Source of the DNA: Sporanaerobium hydrogeniformans | Lineage (GTDB): Bacteria; Bacillota; Clostridia; Lachnospirales; Cellulosilyticaceae | NCBI RefSeq assembly: GCF_002735925.1 | Contig: NZ_PEDL01000022.1 | Location: forward strand, 1 to 44,238 | Reading direction: 5' to 3' | DNA length: 44,238 nucleotides | Shown: positions 18,349 to 28,743 of the stretch, piece by piece | Layout: each line of letters begins with the position of its first letter | Position numbering within the stretch: position 1 is the stretch's first letter | The notes under the pieces: generated by a model | Databases searched by the model: none | What the model was told of the DNA's origin: nothing | What the model saw: the letters and a program-made list of their open reading frames with translations, nothing else | Made by a program: the position numbers and the translations under genes

Positions 18349-21300
18349 TTACTTATCTTTTTCTTTAACTACTAATAAATTATCTAATCTTTCCAAAACT
18401 GACATAAGTTCTGCCCTGGTAAGTCCTCTCTTAGGTTCCATAGTTCCATCTGGTAAACCCGCTATTAATCCTGTTTGTTGGCAATAGTCTACTGCTTCTT
18501 TATACAAAATAGACTCATTATCTTTAAATGTCATACTAGGTTTTACTTTTTCTAACTTACCATTTGTAATCTCAAATAAAACTTGTGCGAGAAGTTCACG
18601 TGTAATGTTGCTTTCCATAGTAGAGCTAATTTGTTTTAATAATTTTTCTTCTAACTTAGAACTAATAGAAGCTGTGCTATAGAAAGACCAAGAATCTTTA
18701 TTTGTAATATACTTCTCTACAGTGCTCCTTGGAAGTTTCATGTCTATACTATTATTGCTAACCAATACCCTATCAAGAAATACAAAAGCTTCTGTTAAAG
18801 ATAGTGGTGATTCCGGCTTAAAACTACCATCTTCATAGCCATAAACTATCCCCTTTTTCATCAGTCTATCTATAGACCCTTTTGCCCAATGTGTTGGTTT
18901 CAAATCTGTAAAACCTCTTACTCCTTGCTGTTTTATGGCTATAGTAGCTACATTAGCTTGTAGTCTTATGTTTAGTTTATCAAGTACAGAAATATCTTTA
19001 TTAATAAGGGCTAATTCTTCTTTACCTAATTTTTCAGACTGGATAGTTGTTATCTTCATTCCTTCTGGAAGAGTATAAGGCACATTATCTAATACAACCG
19101 TTTTAAACTGCTTTTTTTCTTTTTCACTTCTGTTTTGAACCTGCGCGATAAATTGTTCTAAAGTTATAGGCGAAGTAGATTTTTGTGGTATTGATGAACT
19201 ACCAGAAGAGTTACTTGATGAGCCACCTGAAGAATCATTTACCTTTAAGACTAAGCTGTTTTTAGCTTGTAATAGTTTTTGATGAGTTATATCTATTTCA
19301 TTTTGTGAAGCTTTTTCTCTATCTAATACTAACTGAGCTTCTTGTAAAACCTCCTGCATACTTATCCAAGATTTTTCTGTATATTTCTCTTGCTCCAACA
19401 TTCTAACTTGTTCTATAAGTTCTAGGAGTAGTGTTTTGTCTACAGGATTATCTATCTTTGCTTTGGCAATTTCAAACTTATCAAAGTTAGGTGCATATTG
19501 AGTAACATTACTAAACTTATATGAATTGTCGTTATAGAAAGTGATAATGTTATCTCCTTCCTCTAATACAATATCTACTACTATATTACGTGTAGAGTCC
19601 CATGATAATGTATTGATGAAATATACTGTTTGAGGCGTATCTCCATTTACACTAATCTGTGCATAACGCTCTACTAAGTCAGTATTATACGGGTGGATGT
19701 AGCCATTAGGGTGCTCTGACGTTACAATCGGTGGAGCTGGCTCATTGTTGATGTAGTCAATAGATAGCTTATAATCACCTGCTTCTTTTACATTCACATT
19801 AATGCTCATGCCATTTTCCCTATTAGCACCAATTTCTCCTACTAATTGACCATTTGAAACATTTTCATTAGCCATAATTTTTGCTGTCCCAAATAAGTTA
19901 CCGTCCTCTGCTTCAATAACTATAATTTGTGTTTTGTTAGCTGTTTTAGCATAGTTAACTTGTATACCATCTAAATCAATATTTTGTATGCTATTTAACT
20001 TAAGAAGATTGATACCTGCTGTCAAATAAACTTTAAGAGGTTTGCTTTCTACTAAGCTACTAGAAGCTGTGAGTGAATAGTTGTCTAGTACATTCCACTT
20101 TGTATTTATAGCAGATTCTTTTTTTGCATCAGGTGCATAGGTTACTACTTTTTTAGAGAGAGTAGGTGTGGCACTTGTTTGAGCTGCATATTCTAGAATT
20201 ACATCATAATAACCATTTTCCTTCACTACAACTGGGAAAATTATTTCTCCCGTTCCATGCAAATAACCTGCTGAATGATAACCTGACTTTGTATTATGAA
20301 GTGTGAAGCTACTACTATATTGTGCTTCTTCTGCTTCAAATCGATAATTATAGGTTTCCTCTTCTCCTATTTGACCTTCATAGGTTAATTGAATTTTATC
20401 AAGTGTTGCATCTACACCACTGTGTTTACTTAGTTCCAGATTATGATTGCCTGCTGTTAAATCTATATAAACTGTATCGCAGCCGAAATAATGAGATTTA
20501 ATAGTGGATGCATATGTGCGAATACTATGTGTTTCTCCATCTACTTTAAGGAGTTGTTTTGCAAGTTTACCTTGCGCTCTATTTTGTGGTGCTTTTCCTT
20601 CCACAACTTGAGTAAGAGGTGCTTCATTACCATAGTAAATTTCTAATTTATACTTACCATCTTGTGGTACATTCACATTAAAGGTTACCTTACTTGAAGG
20701 TGAAGATAAACCTTTTACATAATAGCCATTTGACGTATTTTCTCCTTGTATCTGCTGCGTTGTACAGCCTACTAAATTAGCTGCTTCTGCTTCATATGTT
20801 TTCGTCCATATCTTTTCATAGCTAGAAGCTTTACCTGTGGCTGGAGAAATAATTGCATAATAAGCATCTAATTTATCTGCATCAGGTATTGTTAAGTTAA
20901 GAGTCCCATTTGTAATTGGAACATCTCCATCAAACTCTACATACGGTTTATCAAAATGGCCATAGAAACCTGTAAATTTAGTACTATATAATTTTAAATG
21001 AGCTGTACTCTCCCCACCAAAAGTCCTTGTTTCATTTAATCCTGTTAAGACTATGGAAGATGCACCTTCTTCACCCCCAAATAATACATAGGCTCTTTCC
21101 TTATCATCATCTATTGAGGCTAAACCATATAGATTATCACCCTCTGTATTATAAATCTCTGTAGGAACTGTATTCCCTGACATATCAGCATACCATTTAT
21201 AAAGCCACCATGCTCCATTAGGTTTATTTGCATCTGCCGCTAGTTCATTTAATGAGTTAGCTAAATACCAATAAGGAAGGCATGCATATACTTTACTATT

Positions 21301-21660
21301 TTCAAAGCGTGCAATCCATTGTATAAGATGCCCTGGCGTTCCATTATCATGAAATTTAGCATATTCATTAATAACAATCTTAAGTGGGCCTATATTATAC
21401 TTTTCTTCTAGGCGTTTATAATCTGCCAAATGCTTTTCCCATGTATACATGAAGTCTCCATCACTTTGATAAAGTTCATGCCATGTCATAATATCAGGCA
21501 CACAATTGTTCTCAGAAACAAATTTCATAAAGGTATCCATTTCCCAATAATTATAGTCCGCTAGATTTGGTCCTGCTACTCGAGCACTAGGGTCAATATC
21601 CTTTACTAAGTCATAGACTTCTTTCCAAGCTTGGCAAAATTCACCATTTCCTGTTCCCAT
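18349..21660 (-). CDS. S-layer-anchored GH39-like enzyme, C-terminal part (split from the upstream reading frame by a frameshift)
   Basis: This frame continues the catalytic domain begun in the gene part ending at 21606. Residues 1-285 are the second half of a TIM barrel, with the likely nucleophile E99 in INEYAKF, WHEL, and an aromatic-rich LPYWYLANS segment. Three beta-sandwich, CBM6/35-like domains follow (about 288-425, 438-575, 580-730), each opening with an EAE or EAED motif. Then come a FIVAR-like helical repeat (735-805), a Ser/Gly linker and SLH repeats at about 914-965 and 1040-1095, with a weaker one between, for binding secondary cell-wall polymer. The ATG at 21660 has no convincing ribosome binding site, and starting there would omit the catalytic acid. 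Adding one base near 21665-21669 joins both parts into a 1,939-residue protein. Confidence 0.8.
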   Translation of the reverse strand: MGTGNGEFCQAWKEVYDLVKDIDPSARVAGPNLADYNYWEMDTFMKFVSENNCVPDIMTWHELYQSDGDFMYTWEKHLADYKRLEEKYNIGPLKIVINEYAKFHDNGTPGHLIQWIARFENSKVYACLPYWYLANSLNELAADANKPNGAWWLYKWYADMSGNTVPTEIYNTEGDNLYGLASIDDDKERAYVLFGGEEGASSIVLTGLNETRTFGGESTAHLKLYSTKFTGFYGHFDKPYVEFDGDVPITNGTLNLTIPDADKLDAYYAIISPATGKASSYEKIWTKTYEAEAANLVGCTTQQIQGENTSNGYYVKGLSSPSSKVTFNVNVPQDGKYKLEIYYGNEAPLTQVVEGKAPQNRAQGKLAKQLLKVDGETHSIRTYASTIKSHYFGCDTVYIDLTAGNHNLELSKHSGVDATLDKIQLTYEGQIGEEETYNYRFEAEEAQYSSSFTLHNTKSGYHSAGYLHGTGEIIFPVVVKENGYYDVILEYAAQTSATPTLSKKVVTYAPDAKKESAINTKWNVLDNYSLTASSSLVESKPLKVYLTAGINLLKLNSIQNIDLDGIQVNYAKTANKTQIIVIEAEDGNLFGTAKIMANENVSNGQLVGEIGANRENGMSINVNVKEAGDYKLSIDYINNEPAPPIVTSEHPNGYIHPYNTDLVERYAQISVNGDTPQTVYFINTLSWDSTRNIVVDIVLEEGDNIITFYNDNSYKFSNVTQYAPNFDKFEIAKAKIDNPVDKTLLLELIEQVRMLEQEKYTEKSWISMQEVLQEAQLVLDREKASQNEIDITHQKLLQAKNSLVLKVNDSSGGSSSNSSGSSSIPQKSTSPITLEQFIAQVQNRSEKEKKQFKTVVLDNVPYTLPEGMKITTIQSEKLGKEELALINKDISVLDKLNIRLQANVATIAIKQQGVRGFTDLKPTHWAKGSIDRLMKKGIVYGYEDGSFKPESPLSLTEAFVFLDRVLVSNNSIDMKLPRSTVEKYITNKDSWSFYSTASISSKLEEKLLKQISSTMESNITRELLAQVLFEITNGKLEKVKPSMTFKDNESILYKEAVDYCQQTGLIAGLPDGTMEPKRGLTRAELMSVLERLDNLLVVKEKDK

Positions 21661-24167
21661 TTTACCCCCAAACCAAATTTGTCAGGCTCATTGAATAGTA
21701 CATAAACATACTTATCTTTATTTTTATCCTGCTTAGCCTTTTCAAGAACACTTCTTACTACACTTTTGTAGTCCTCTAATCCTTTATATTCATAAGGCCA
21801 TTGATAATAAGTGTCTTGCACATAAATCTCTATGTGGTCGATATTAGGATTTGCTTCAAGTATAGTATCTGCTGTTCGTGTGCCATCCCCTGATGGATGT
21901 TGCAGACCGTCTGGCGCCTTTTGAACCATAACTTGTGGTTTAAGTTGACCTAAAAGATCAACAGTTGGAATATTGGGTTCACTCATCCCATAGAGGAAAC
22001 CTGTTGCACCATATTGAATAGGCCCTGTCGGCTTACTCATATCAAAAATAGCTAAAGGTCCCATAGTGCTATCTGCGAAATCAATATAATAATTTGTAGT
22101 TGATTTACCATTTGGTGATGTTACCTTGATGCAATAGGTAAAACTATCTACCTTTTCTATTTCATATATGGCATTGCTATTTCCTAGAATAATATCTTTA
22201 GGTGTTTCTACCTCTTCTAGACTGCTCACAGGATGCTTATAATGGGTTGTTCCTTCTGGCATGGTAATTATTTCTCCATCAATAGTAAAACTTATTAAAG
22301 ATGTATTATATTCCTCACCAACCAAATCCATAACCTCTTCCCTCGTTAAGAACTTATTAAAAAACCTAAAATTATCAATTTTTCCTGTAAAGTTTTTATC
22401 AGAAGTATATAAACCTTGTCCTAATGAATTGTACACTAAAGAATTTAAGTTTTCTTGTTTAAAGAATTCACTAAGGCCCTCTGATACAGTTGTAGCTGAT
22501 AAACGTTTTACAACAGGGCTATCTAGTCCCGCTATTTCACTACCATCTATGTATGCTGCAAAAGTATCTCCTTTCATTGTAATGATGATGGTTTGCCATT
22601 CATTTGCTACCATTTCTTTCTCAAATTTAATATCCAAACCATCCTTAGCTATACCTGCACCATTTCTGCCACTTAACAATCTTATATTATAATCACCACC
22701 ACCACGTGTAATAGCAAATTCCGGATCTACCCAGTTTCCATTATGCCCATTATAATTGCCCCCTAGTGGATAGGAACTTGTACAGAATAAACGAGTATAT
22801 TGAGTGTTATTGATTTCCGCTGGATTAACCTCCATTGCAATAGTTAAACCTTCTTCAGCTTCAATATTACTAAATAAAGTATCAGGTAGAGTTAACCAAC
22901 TTCCAGAATTAGCATCACCACCCATTAGATTTAGTACTTTACTTCCCTTTTCTTCATCATCCACAATTTGTGCAGTAACCCCTAATGTAGCATCAGCTAT
23001 ATTGGTAATACTATTAACTACCTTATTATCCTCTATTGCTTCAAAGTTATACTCAAAGGCTATACCATTATTAGTTAATGTCTTTTCTTTTAAACCATCA
23101 ATAGCTACTTGTAGTTTCTCTACAGCTTCTTCTAACTGTCCCTCACAAGGTTTAATAGTTAAGAAGTCCTCCATTTTAACGATACTGACCTGTAAATAGT
23201 TATAAGAACTTGTAGTATAATTACCTTTTTCTATAGCTTTTGCAGTATTTATAAGCTGAATCAGCTCTGTTGGATTGCCAGGTCCTTCTATCTTAGCAAT
23301 ATCTACTTCTCCTAAAAAAGAATTATAAAACCTAAACTCATCCACTTGACCTGCAAAATTCTCATCTGAGGTATAAAGAGACTGCCCAATAGCACAATGA
23401 ATAAGTTTATCTATATAAGAAGGTTCAAAAAACCTTTTTAAAGCTTCGGTGATATCTGTTTCATTAAAGCGTTTTTTGATACTTGAATCTAAATCACCTA
23501 CTTTCCTTCCATTTAAATATACAGCATAATCATCCTCTTTCATAGTAACAATAAGGCGCTGCCATGTATCAGTTTCAAGCCCCTTTGTAAAATAAGTATC
23601 TACACCATATTGTGCTTTACCATCCGATTGAGTTCCACTAAACATTCTTAAGTTATAGTCCCAACCGCTTCCACCTCCACTACCTCCACGCAAAATAGCA
23701 AATTCGGGGTCTAGCCAATCCCATCCTCCATTTTGACCACGTTCCGTTCCTCCAAGAACATTAGGACTTGCACTAAAAATACGCGAGAATGAATGTCCGT
23801 TTACTGCAGATGGTTTAACTTCCATAGAAATAGCAAAGCCATCTTCACCGCTCACCTGAGAAAATAAATCATTAGGTAAAGTAAGCCAGCTCCCTGTTGT
23901 TGCTGGCCCTCCTGGAAGATTAAGTACCAAAGAGCCTTTTTCATCATCTCTTACTACAGTTGCTGAATCTCCAAGTTGAGCGCTTGAACCTCCTGAAATA
24001 TCGTTTTTGACTTCTTGCCCTACTACATCTTCAAAAGAATACCGATAAGCAAGACTTGGTACTTCATTTTGCAAACTATTTGCTACTATACCATTCGCTG
24101 GGAAACAAACCATGGTCATAGCCATACTTAATATAAATGCTATCGTTCGTTTTCTCCAATTATTCAT
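21606..24167 (-). CDS. S-layer-anchored GH39-like enzyme, N-terminal part (frameshifted)
   Basis: An 853-residue frame starting at an ATG at 24167 with GGGAGG upstream. It has a signal peptide (1-30), a LamG domain (about 40-290), a FIVAR-like helical segment (about 297-360), a second LamG domain (375-615), a small beta domain and the first half of a TIM-barrel catalytic domain (about 695 on), including YVYVLFNEPD with the likely acid/base E827. The frame then leaves homology after GLG and stops at 21606. The barrel resembles GH39-like clan A enzymes of Firmicutes, a family that includes galactosyl-arabinofuranosidases acting on arabinogalactan proteins; family and substrate are inferred. Without frame restoration this product lacks the nucleophile, the carbohydrate-binding domains and the SLH anchor. 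Confidence 0.8.
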   Translation of the reverse strand: MNNWRKRTIAFILSMAMTMVCFPANGIVANSLQNEVPSLAYRYSFEDVVGQEVKNDISGGSSAQLGDSATVVRDDEKGSLVLNLPGGPATTGSWLTLPNDLFSQVSGEDGFAISMEVKPSAVNGHSFSRIFSASPNVLGGTERGQNGGWDWLDPEFAILRGGSGGGSGWDYNLRMFSGTQSDGKAQYGVDTYFTKGLETDTWQRLIVTMKEDDYAVYLNGRKVGDLDSSIKKRFNETDITEALKRFFEPSYIDKLIHCAIGQSLYTSDENFAGQVDEFRFYNSFLGEVDIAKIEGPGNPTELIQLINTAKAIEKGNYTTSSYNYLQVSIVKMEDFLTIKPCEGQLEEAVEKLQVAIDGLKEKTLTNNGIAFEYNFEAIEDNKVVNSITNIADATLGVTAQIVDDEEKGSKVLNLMGGDANSGSWLTLPDTLFSNIEAEEGLTIAMEVNPAEINNTQYTRLFCTSSYPLGGNYNGHNGNWVDPEFAITRGGGDYNIRLLSGRNGAGIAKDGLDIKFEKEMVANEWQTIIITMKGDTFAAYIDGSEIAGLDSPVVKRLSATTVSEGLSEFFKQENLNSLVYNSLGQGLYTSDKNFTGKIDNFRFFNKFLTREEVMDLVGEEYNTSLISFTIDGEIITMPEGTTHYKHPVSSLEEVETPKDIILGNSNAIYEIEKVDSFTYCIKVTSPNGKSTTNYYIDFADSTMGPLAIFDMSKPTGPIQYGATGFLYGMSEPNIPTVDLLGQLKPQVMVQKAPDGLQHPSGDGTRTADTILEANPNIDHIEIYVQDTYYQWPYEYKGLEDYKSVVRSVLEKAKQDKNKDKYVYVLFNEPDKFGLGVKWEQEMVNFAKLGKKSMT

Positions 24168-24364
24168 AAAAGCCTCCCTCTTAAAACATATATTTTATAT
24201 CTTCTTCAATATAACATTTAATTTCTGAATATAATTAGGATTAAATAGTATAATTTACTTATAAAATATTGAAATTAGATTATTTTTTATTAAAAATATC
24301 CAATTTTATTTTTATATTATCTAAATATATTTTAAAATTTTTATATTTTATCTACATACAAAAA

Positions 24365-24396
24365 ACAACGCTCTTATTTTCATAAAAAAGCGTTGT
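24365..24396 (-). terminator. Terminator of the second YesM/YesN pair
   Basis: ACAACGCT (24365-24372) pairs with AGCGTTGT (24389-24396), and on the minus strand a run of T follows. It lies 12 bp beyond the stop of the response regulator gene. The remaining gap to 24168 is A+T-rich and should hold the promoter of the S-layer enzyme gene, but I could not single out a convincing -35/-10 pair. Confidence 0.75.
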
Positions 24397-24408
24397 CTTT
24401 TTACTATA

Positions 24409-26022
24409 CTAAACCTTTAGCATCTCATATTGAGACTTATATTCTCTAGGACTCTTACCTATAACTTTGCGAAATACTCTATTAAAATAAGCATAATCCT
24501 CATATCCTACTAAAAATGAAATCTCTGTAAGGCTTAAATTGTTGTCTCTAATTAATTCTGTAGCTTTTTCTATACGTCTTCTAGCAATATACAACATCAA
24601 ATTTTCCCCTGTCTCTTGTTTAAATGCCTTGGAGAGATATGATTTTTCTACAAAAAAAACTTCGGAAAGGATTGTCAAAGAAAGGTTCTCGAAATATTTT
24701 TCATCAATATATTTTTTCACTAAACAAATGGTATCTCTTATAGTTTTATTATGATCTCCCTGTTCCTTAGTAGGTAGAGCCTCATCTAATATTTGATCTA
24801 ATACCTCTATAACTTCTTTTATCTCAAAAGTGTTTAGAGCTTCTTCTCCCCATTCACTAAAACTTTCTAACAATAATTGTTTTTCTTTTGTATTAGCATC
24901 TATATTATTCTCTATAATCCAAATAATCCTATAAAGAGTTTGCTTAAGCTCTATAAATAACCATTGTTTACACTGCTCAGTAATTATCCCCTTATTTCCT
25001 AAAAGTAGTTGTTTAATAATTTTCTTATTTTTATTCTGTAAAGCTACAATAAGTTGCTTTTCTTGTTCTTGAACCATTCTCTTTCTGAGAGGGATTTTTT
25101 TCACATCTTGTGCCCATAGAGTAATACTCTGCTCATAATAAGGTATAAATCCAAAAGTCCCTACTGCCTCTTGATAGGCATTCTTTATCTCTTTAAAGTT
25201 CCACTGTTCTTGACTTATGCCTATATGGAGCTTTGCAGATAAGACCTCCTCTAAATAGATTATCAATAACTCACTAAGAGACTTTATATCTTCTTTGTTT
25301 CTATTTAAAATGAGTATGTATTCATTTATAGAAAATATATTATTAAAGAGTATCGTTTCTTCACTACTTATCAAATCGATAATCTTTTGTTTAACTTTAT
25401 AACTTCCACCCTGCTCTTGATTTTGTAATCGTGCTGTACTATGTTTATAATTCACTCTAATAACCATTACATAGAATTTCTTAAATTCCATAAATTTATT
25501 GGGTCCTTGACTCACTATTTGATCGAGCTCTAAATCCTCTCCTGCAATGTACATACTAAATTCTCTATCTTGCATAAGAGATGCTGCTATTTTAAGTTTA
25601 TCCCTAATCACTACTTGTTCTTTAGCCAGCCGCTCGTTCTTATCCAATCTATTTAATGCATTTGTTAATACGTTGATAAGTTCTAGTTGTTCTACAGGTT
25701 TTAATAGATAATCCATTGTTTCTAAAAGCATTGCTTGTCTCACAAACTCAAAATCATTGTACCCACTCAATATAATAGTGATAATCTTAGGAAACCTCTT
25801 TTTGATTATAGTTAGTAATTCTATCCCATCTAAGAACGGCATATTAATATCTGTAATTAAAATATCTGGACAGTCTTCTTCAATCTTTCTTAATGCATCC
25901 TCTCCATCAATAGCTGGTTCCATAAATATAAACGAATACTTTTCCCAATCTAAAATAGTCCTTAGATTTTCACGTATCCAATATTCATCATCTGCAATAA
26001 GCACCTTATATTGAGTTCTCAT
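24409..26022 (-). CDS. YesN-type response regulator (REC plus AraC HTH)
   Basis: A cytoplasmic regulator of 537 residues. The receiver has the acidic residues D11-D12-E13, phosphoacceptor D58 (TDINMP) and LLKPVEQ. A poorly conserved linker follows, and the C-terminal AraC-type double HTH ends GYEDYAYFNRVFRK...SPREYK. I start it at the ATG at 26022, preceded by AGGAGGA; longer in-frame starts reach further into the kinase gene and add no domain. It overlaps the 3' end of the kinase gene by 17 bp, indicating coupling. The adjacent S-layer enzyme gene, transcribed in the same direction after a terminator, is the most obvious candidate target. Confidence 0.9.
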   Translation of the reverse strand: MRTQYKVLIADDEYWIRENLRTILDWEKYSFIFMEPAIDGEDALRKIEEDCPDILITDINMPFLDGIELLTIIKKRFPKIITIILSGYNDFEFVRQAMLLETMDYLLKPVEQLELINVLTNALNRLDKNERLAKEQVVIRDKLKIAASLMQDREFSMYIAGEDLELDQIVSQGPNKFMEFKKFYVMVIRVNYKHSTARLQNQEQGGSYKVKQKIIDLISSEETILFNNIFSINEYILILNRNKEDIKSLSELLIIYLEEVLSAKLHIGISQEQWNFKEIKNAYQEAVGTFGFIPYYEQSITLWAQDVKKIPLRKRMVQEQEKQLIVALQNKNKKIIKQLLLGNKGIITEQCKQWLFIELKQTLYRIIWIIENNIDANTKEKQLLLESFSEWGEEALNTFEIKEVIEVLDQILDEALPTKEQGDHNKTIRDTICLVKKYIDEKYFENLSLTILSEVFFVEKSYLSKAFKQETGENLMLYIARRRIEKATELIRDNNLSLTEISFLVGYEDYAYFNRVFRKVIGKSPREYKSQYEMLKV

Positions 26023-27820
26023 TTTTACATTCCTCCTCATATATAGAGGGTATATACAAAAATGCTGTACAACCCTCACCCTCTTTACTTTCAATTGTTA
26101 TTCCGTAATCATCACCGAATAACAATTTGATTCTAGCATCAATATTTGCAATGCCAATAGAAGCATCTCTTTCTAGTGAAGCTAATTTTGCTGTATTTAA
26201 TTGCTTATTGATAGTATCTGCTTGCATTCCTATACCATTATCTCTTACAGCGATACTCATATCCTTTTCTAATCGTTTTACTTCTATCCAAATCTTTTTA
26301 TCTCCTCTTTTATTCTTAAGTCCATGAGAAACTGAATTTTCTACCAAAGGCTGTATAGATAATCTAGGTATTCTCTCATCTAATAAACTATTGTCTACAT
26401 CCATAATAATTTCAATACTATTTTGTGTACGTACATTAATAATGTACATATAGTTTTCTAAATGAAGTAATTCTTCCCGAATACTTGCTGTAGGTTCTTT
26501 CATTCCTAAACTATATCTAAATATATGTGATAAAGCACTACTTAGCTCACTAACCTGCTGACAGTTTTGAACGGCTGCAATACTACTCATTGTATTCAAT
26601 GTATTATACAAAAAATGGGGATTAACTTGAGCTTGTAACGCTTTATATTGAGCATCATTAAGTAGTAATTTAGCTTCATATTCATCTCTAATAAGCTGTT
26701 CTATCCTATCTAACATCTCATTAAAACTTTCTCCTAACTTCCCAAATTCATCTGATTTTAAATGACTCACACGCAAGGATGTATTTCCCTTTCTGATTTG
26801 GCTCATGGTATTAACCATATTAGTAAGGGAAGTCGTAAGATTCTTTGAGATAAGTGTAGAAACTATCCCAAAAATAAAAACAATAGCTATCGCTGTAATA
26901 CATAACGTTTCAGTTAAAGCCTTATAATTCTGTTCTAATAAGGATTGAGGCGTTAAAGAAAATGCTCTTAGATTATATCTCTGCTGAGGTATTTCAAAGA
27001 AAACACTTCTATTTTTCTTTAAATCATCACTCTCAGCTAAATCATTATGCTCTACCTTTTCTGTAACTTGTTTATAATAGACTGCATCTTGTCCCTCTAG
27101 CCTACCTGTCTGTACAACCGGTCTATCACCTATAGGTTGCAACCATATAATTTGCTCCTGTGAATCATTATATTTCTTAATAATTTTAAGAAGACTTTTC
27201 TGATCAGCATCACATACAATGTATCCTATTTTACGTTGCCCTTTATCTGCATAGATTTTAACAGCAAAACGAATCATATTTGCTTGCCTATTCTCATTAT
27301 AATAACTAGATATCAAAAGATTTTTATTAGTTCCATTTGTATACTCCAAAACAATATCTGCATTAGTATATTCCTTATCCACATAAATATCCTCTGGGTA
27401 AGAATATTTGGGTGTCATGGCATGACGATAAAAACTGATAAGTTGATGGTTACTATCATATATATATATCGCATTAATATTTTGCTGGGATGCAAAAGAA
27501 TCAAGGGCTATATTATAAGCTAAGTTAGCATATTTAGATTTCATTAACATGAGATTTTCTCCAGTCCCTAAATCCTCCATGAACTCCTTCCTATCATAGA
27601 TTTTCAAAATATTGTTCTCAATATTTCTTATGAAATTATAAATATCTCCCTGCATATTAGTTAATGTATTGTAGCTGTATTCTTCTGCTTGTGTATAGAT
27701 AACTTGAGAAGATGACAAATAAAACAAGAAAGTTTGCAAACCTAAAGCAAATAATGTTCCACAGATAAAACATAATGCAAGTTTGGCACGAAAGGTAAGA
27801 AACCTAACTTCTTTTTTCAT
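26006..27820 (-). CDS. YesM-type sensor histidine kinase with large extracellular domain
   Basis: A 604-residue kinase. TM1 lies at about 12-35, an extracellular Cache-like region of about 270 residues follows, TM2 is LCITAIAIVFIFGIVSTLI, then a HAMP domain, the His_kinase signature LQAQVNPHFLYNTLN, the N-box ENSVSHG, DNGIGM and IGIANID. AAGGAGTG precedes the ATG at 27820. The extracellular domain is much larger than in the kinase at 7401-8879 and may bind a ligand directly. No binding-protein gene accompanies this pair. Confidence 0.9.
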   Translation of the reverse strand: MKKEVRFLTFRAKLALCFICGTLFALGLQTFLFYLSSSQVIYTQAEEYSYNTLTNMQGDIYNFIRNIENNILKIYDRKEFMEDLGTGENLMLMKSKYANLAYNIALDSFASQQNINAIYIYDSNHQLISFYRHAMTPKYSYPEDIYVDKEYTNADIVLEYTNGTNKNLLISSYYNENRQANMIRFAVKIYADKGQRKIGYIVCDADQKSLLKIIKKYNDSQEQIIWLQPIGDRPVVQTGRLEGQDAVYYKQVTEKVEHNDLAESDDLKKNRSVFFEIPQQRYNLRAFSLTPQSLLEQNYKALTETLCITAIAIVFIFGIVSTLISKNLTTSLTNMVNTMSQIRKGNTSLRVSHLKSDEFGKLGESFNEMLDRIEQLIRDEYEAKLLLNDAQYKALQAQVNPHFLYNTLNTMSSIAAVQNCQQVSELSSALSHIFRYSLGMKEPTASIREELLHLENYMYIINVRTQNSIEIIMDVDNSLLDERIPRLSIQPLVENSVSHGLKNKRGDKKIWIEVKRLEKDMSIAVRDNGIGMQADTINKQLNTAKLASLERDASIGIANIDARIKLLFGDDYGITIESKEGEGCTAFLYIPSIYEEECKNENSI

Positions 27821-27885
27821 ACTTCACTCCTTAAGGTTTAATAATTAAAAAATTATATAATTATTAAAATTTATTACTTACTTAT

Positions 27886-27913
27886 ATTATATTTTAAACT
27901 ACTTTTATGTAAA
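27886..27913 (-). promoter_or_regulatory. Candidate promoter of the second kinase/regulator operon
   Basis: On the minus strand TTTACA (27913-27908) and TATAAT (27891-27886) are separated by 16 bp, about 65 bp upstream of the kinase start. Confidence 0.5.
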
Positions 27914-27976
27914 ATTATATACTCTTTAATATCTTCAATAGATAGTAAAAGCAACTTCCCATTTTTGTTTGTTTAA

Positions 27977-28018
27977 AAAAGAGAACTACTTGCTACTTAT
28001 AGCGTGTAGTTCTCTTTT
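27977..28018 (-). terminator. Terminator of the araABD operon
   Basis: AAAAGAGAACTAC (27977-27989) pairs perfectly with GTAGTTCTCTTTT (28006-28018), giving a 13-bp stem with a 16-nt loop. A T run follows on the minus strand, 20 bp beyond the araD stop. Confidence 0.85.
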
Positions 28019-28038
28019 AGTCAAAGCTACATATCTAA

Positions 28039-28731
28039 TTAGTTTTGCCCATAATAAGCATTTGCACCATGTTTTCTTAAATAATGTTTATCTAATAATG
28101 CCTTTTGCATTGCAGCGGTGCCTGTTTGCATCAGTAAGTTCGTGTTAAATGCCATCTTACATACTTCTTCAAGGACAACTGCATGATAAACTGCATCGGC
28201 TGCATCTTTTCCCCAGGTAAAAGGACCATGCTCTTTTACAAGTACTGCAGGTATAGACATAGGGTCTATTTCTTTAAAGCTCTCTGCAATAACCTTACCT
28301 GTTTCTTTTTCATATTCCCCTTCTATTTCTTCTTTTCTCAAGGCTCTCGTACAAGGAACAGTTCCATAAAAATAGTCTGCATGGGTTGTACCTAATGCGC
28401 TTACGCCTCTACCTGCTTGAGCAAAGCTTGTTGCCATATTCGAATGCGTATGCACAATGCCCCCTATTTCTTTAAAAGTATTATAGAGATACACATGAGT
28501 CGGTGTATCAGAAGAAGGTTTATATTTCCCCTCTACTACATTTCCTTGTAAATCAATAACAACCATATCCTCTATTGTCATCTCTTCATATTCTACACCG
28601 CTTGGTTTAATCACAATAAGTCCTTTTTCTCTATCAATACCACTTACATTTCCCCAAGTATAAACAACCAAGCCTCTCTTAGGTAACTCCATATTTGCTT
28701 CAAAAACTTGTTTCTTTAGCGCTTCTAACAC
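28039..28731 (-). CDS. araD: L-ribulose-5-phosphate 4-epimerase
   Basis: A 230-residue class II aldolase-fold enzyme that converts L-ribulose 5-phosphate to D-xylulose 5-phosphate, the last step of bacterial L-arabinose catabolism. Signatures are [15 protein letters not shown], the zinc ligands in [19 protein letters not shown], and a third His in the helix HAVVLEEV. Length is normal for AraD. The start is GTG, placed by AAGGAGG upstream. The gene follows araB by 12 bp and is the last of the operon. Confidence 0.97.
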   Translation of the reverse strand: MLEALKKQVFEANMELPKRGLVVYTWGNVSGIDREKGLIVIKPSGVEYEEMTIEDMVVIDLQGNVVEGKYKPSSDTPTHVYLYNTFKEIGGIVHTHSNMATSFAQAGRGVSALGTTHADYFYGTVPCTRALRKEEIEGEYEKETGKVIAESFKEIDPMSIPAVLVKEHGPFTWGKDAADAVYHAVVLEEVCKMAFNTNLLMQTGTAAMQKALLDKHYLRKHGANAYYGQN

Positions 28732-28743
28732 GTGGTTTCCTCC

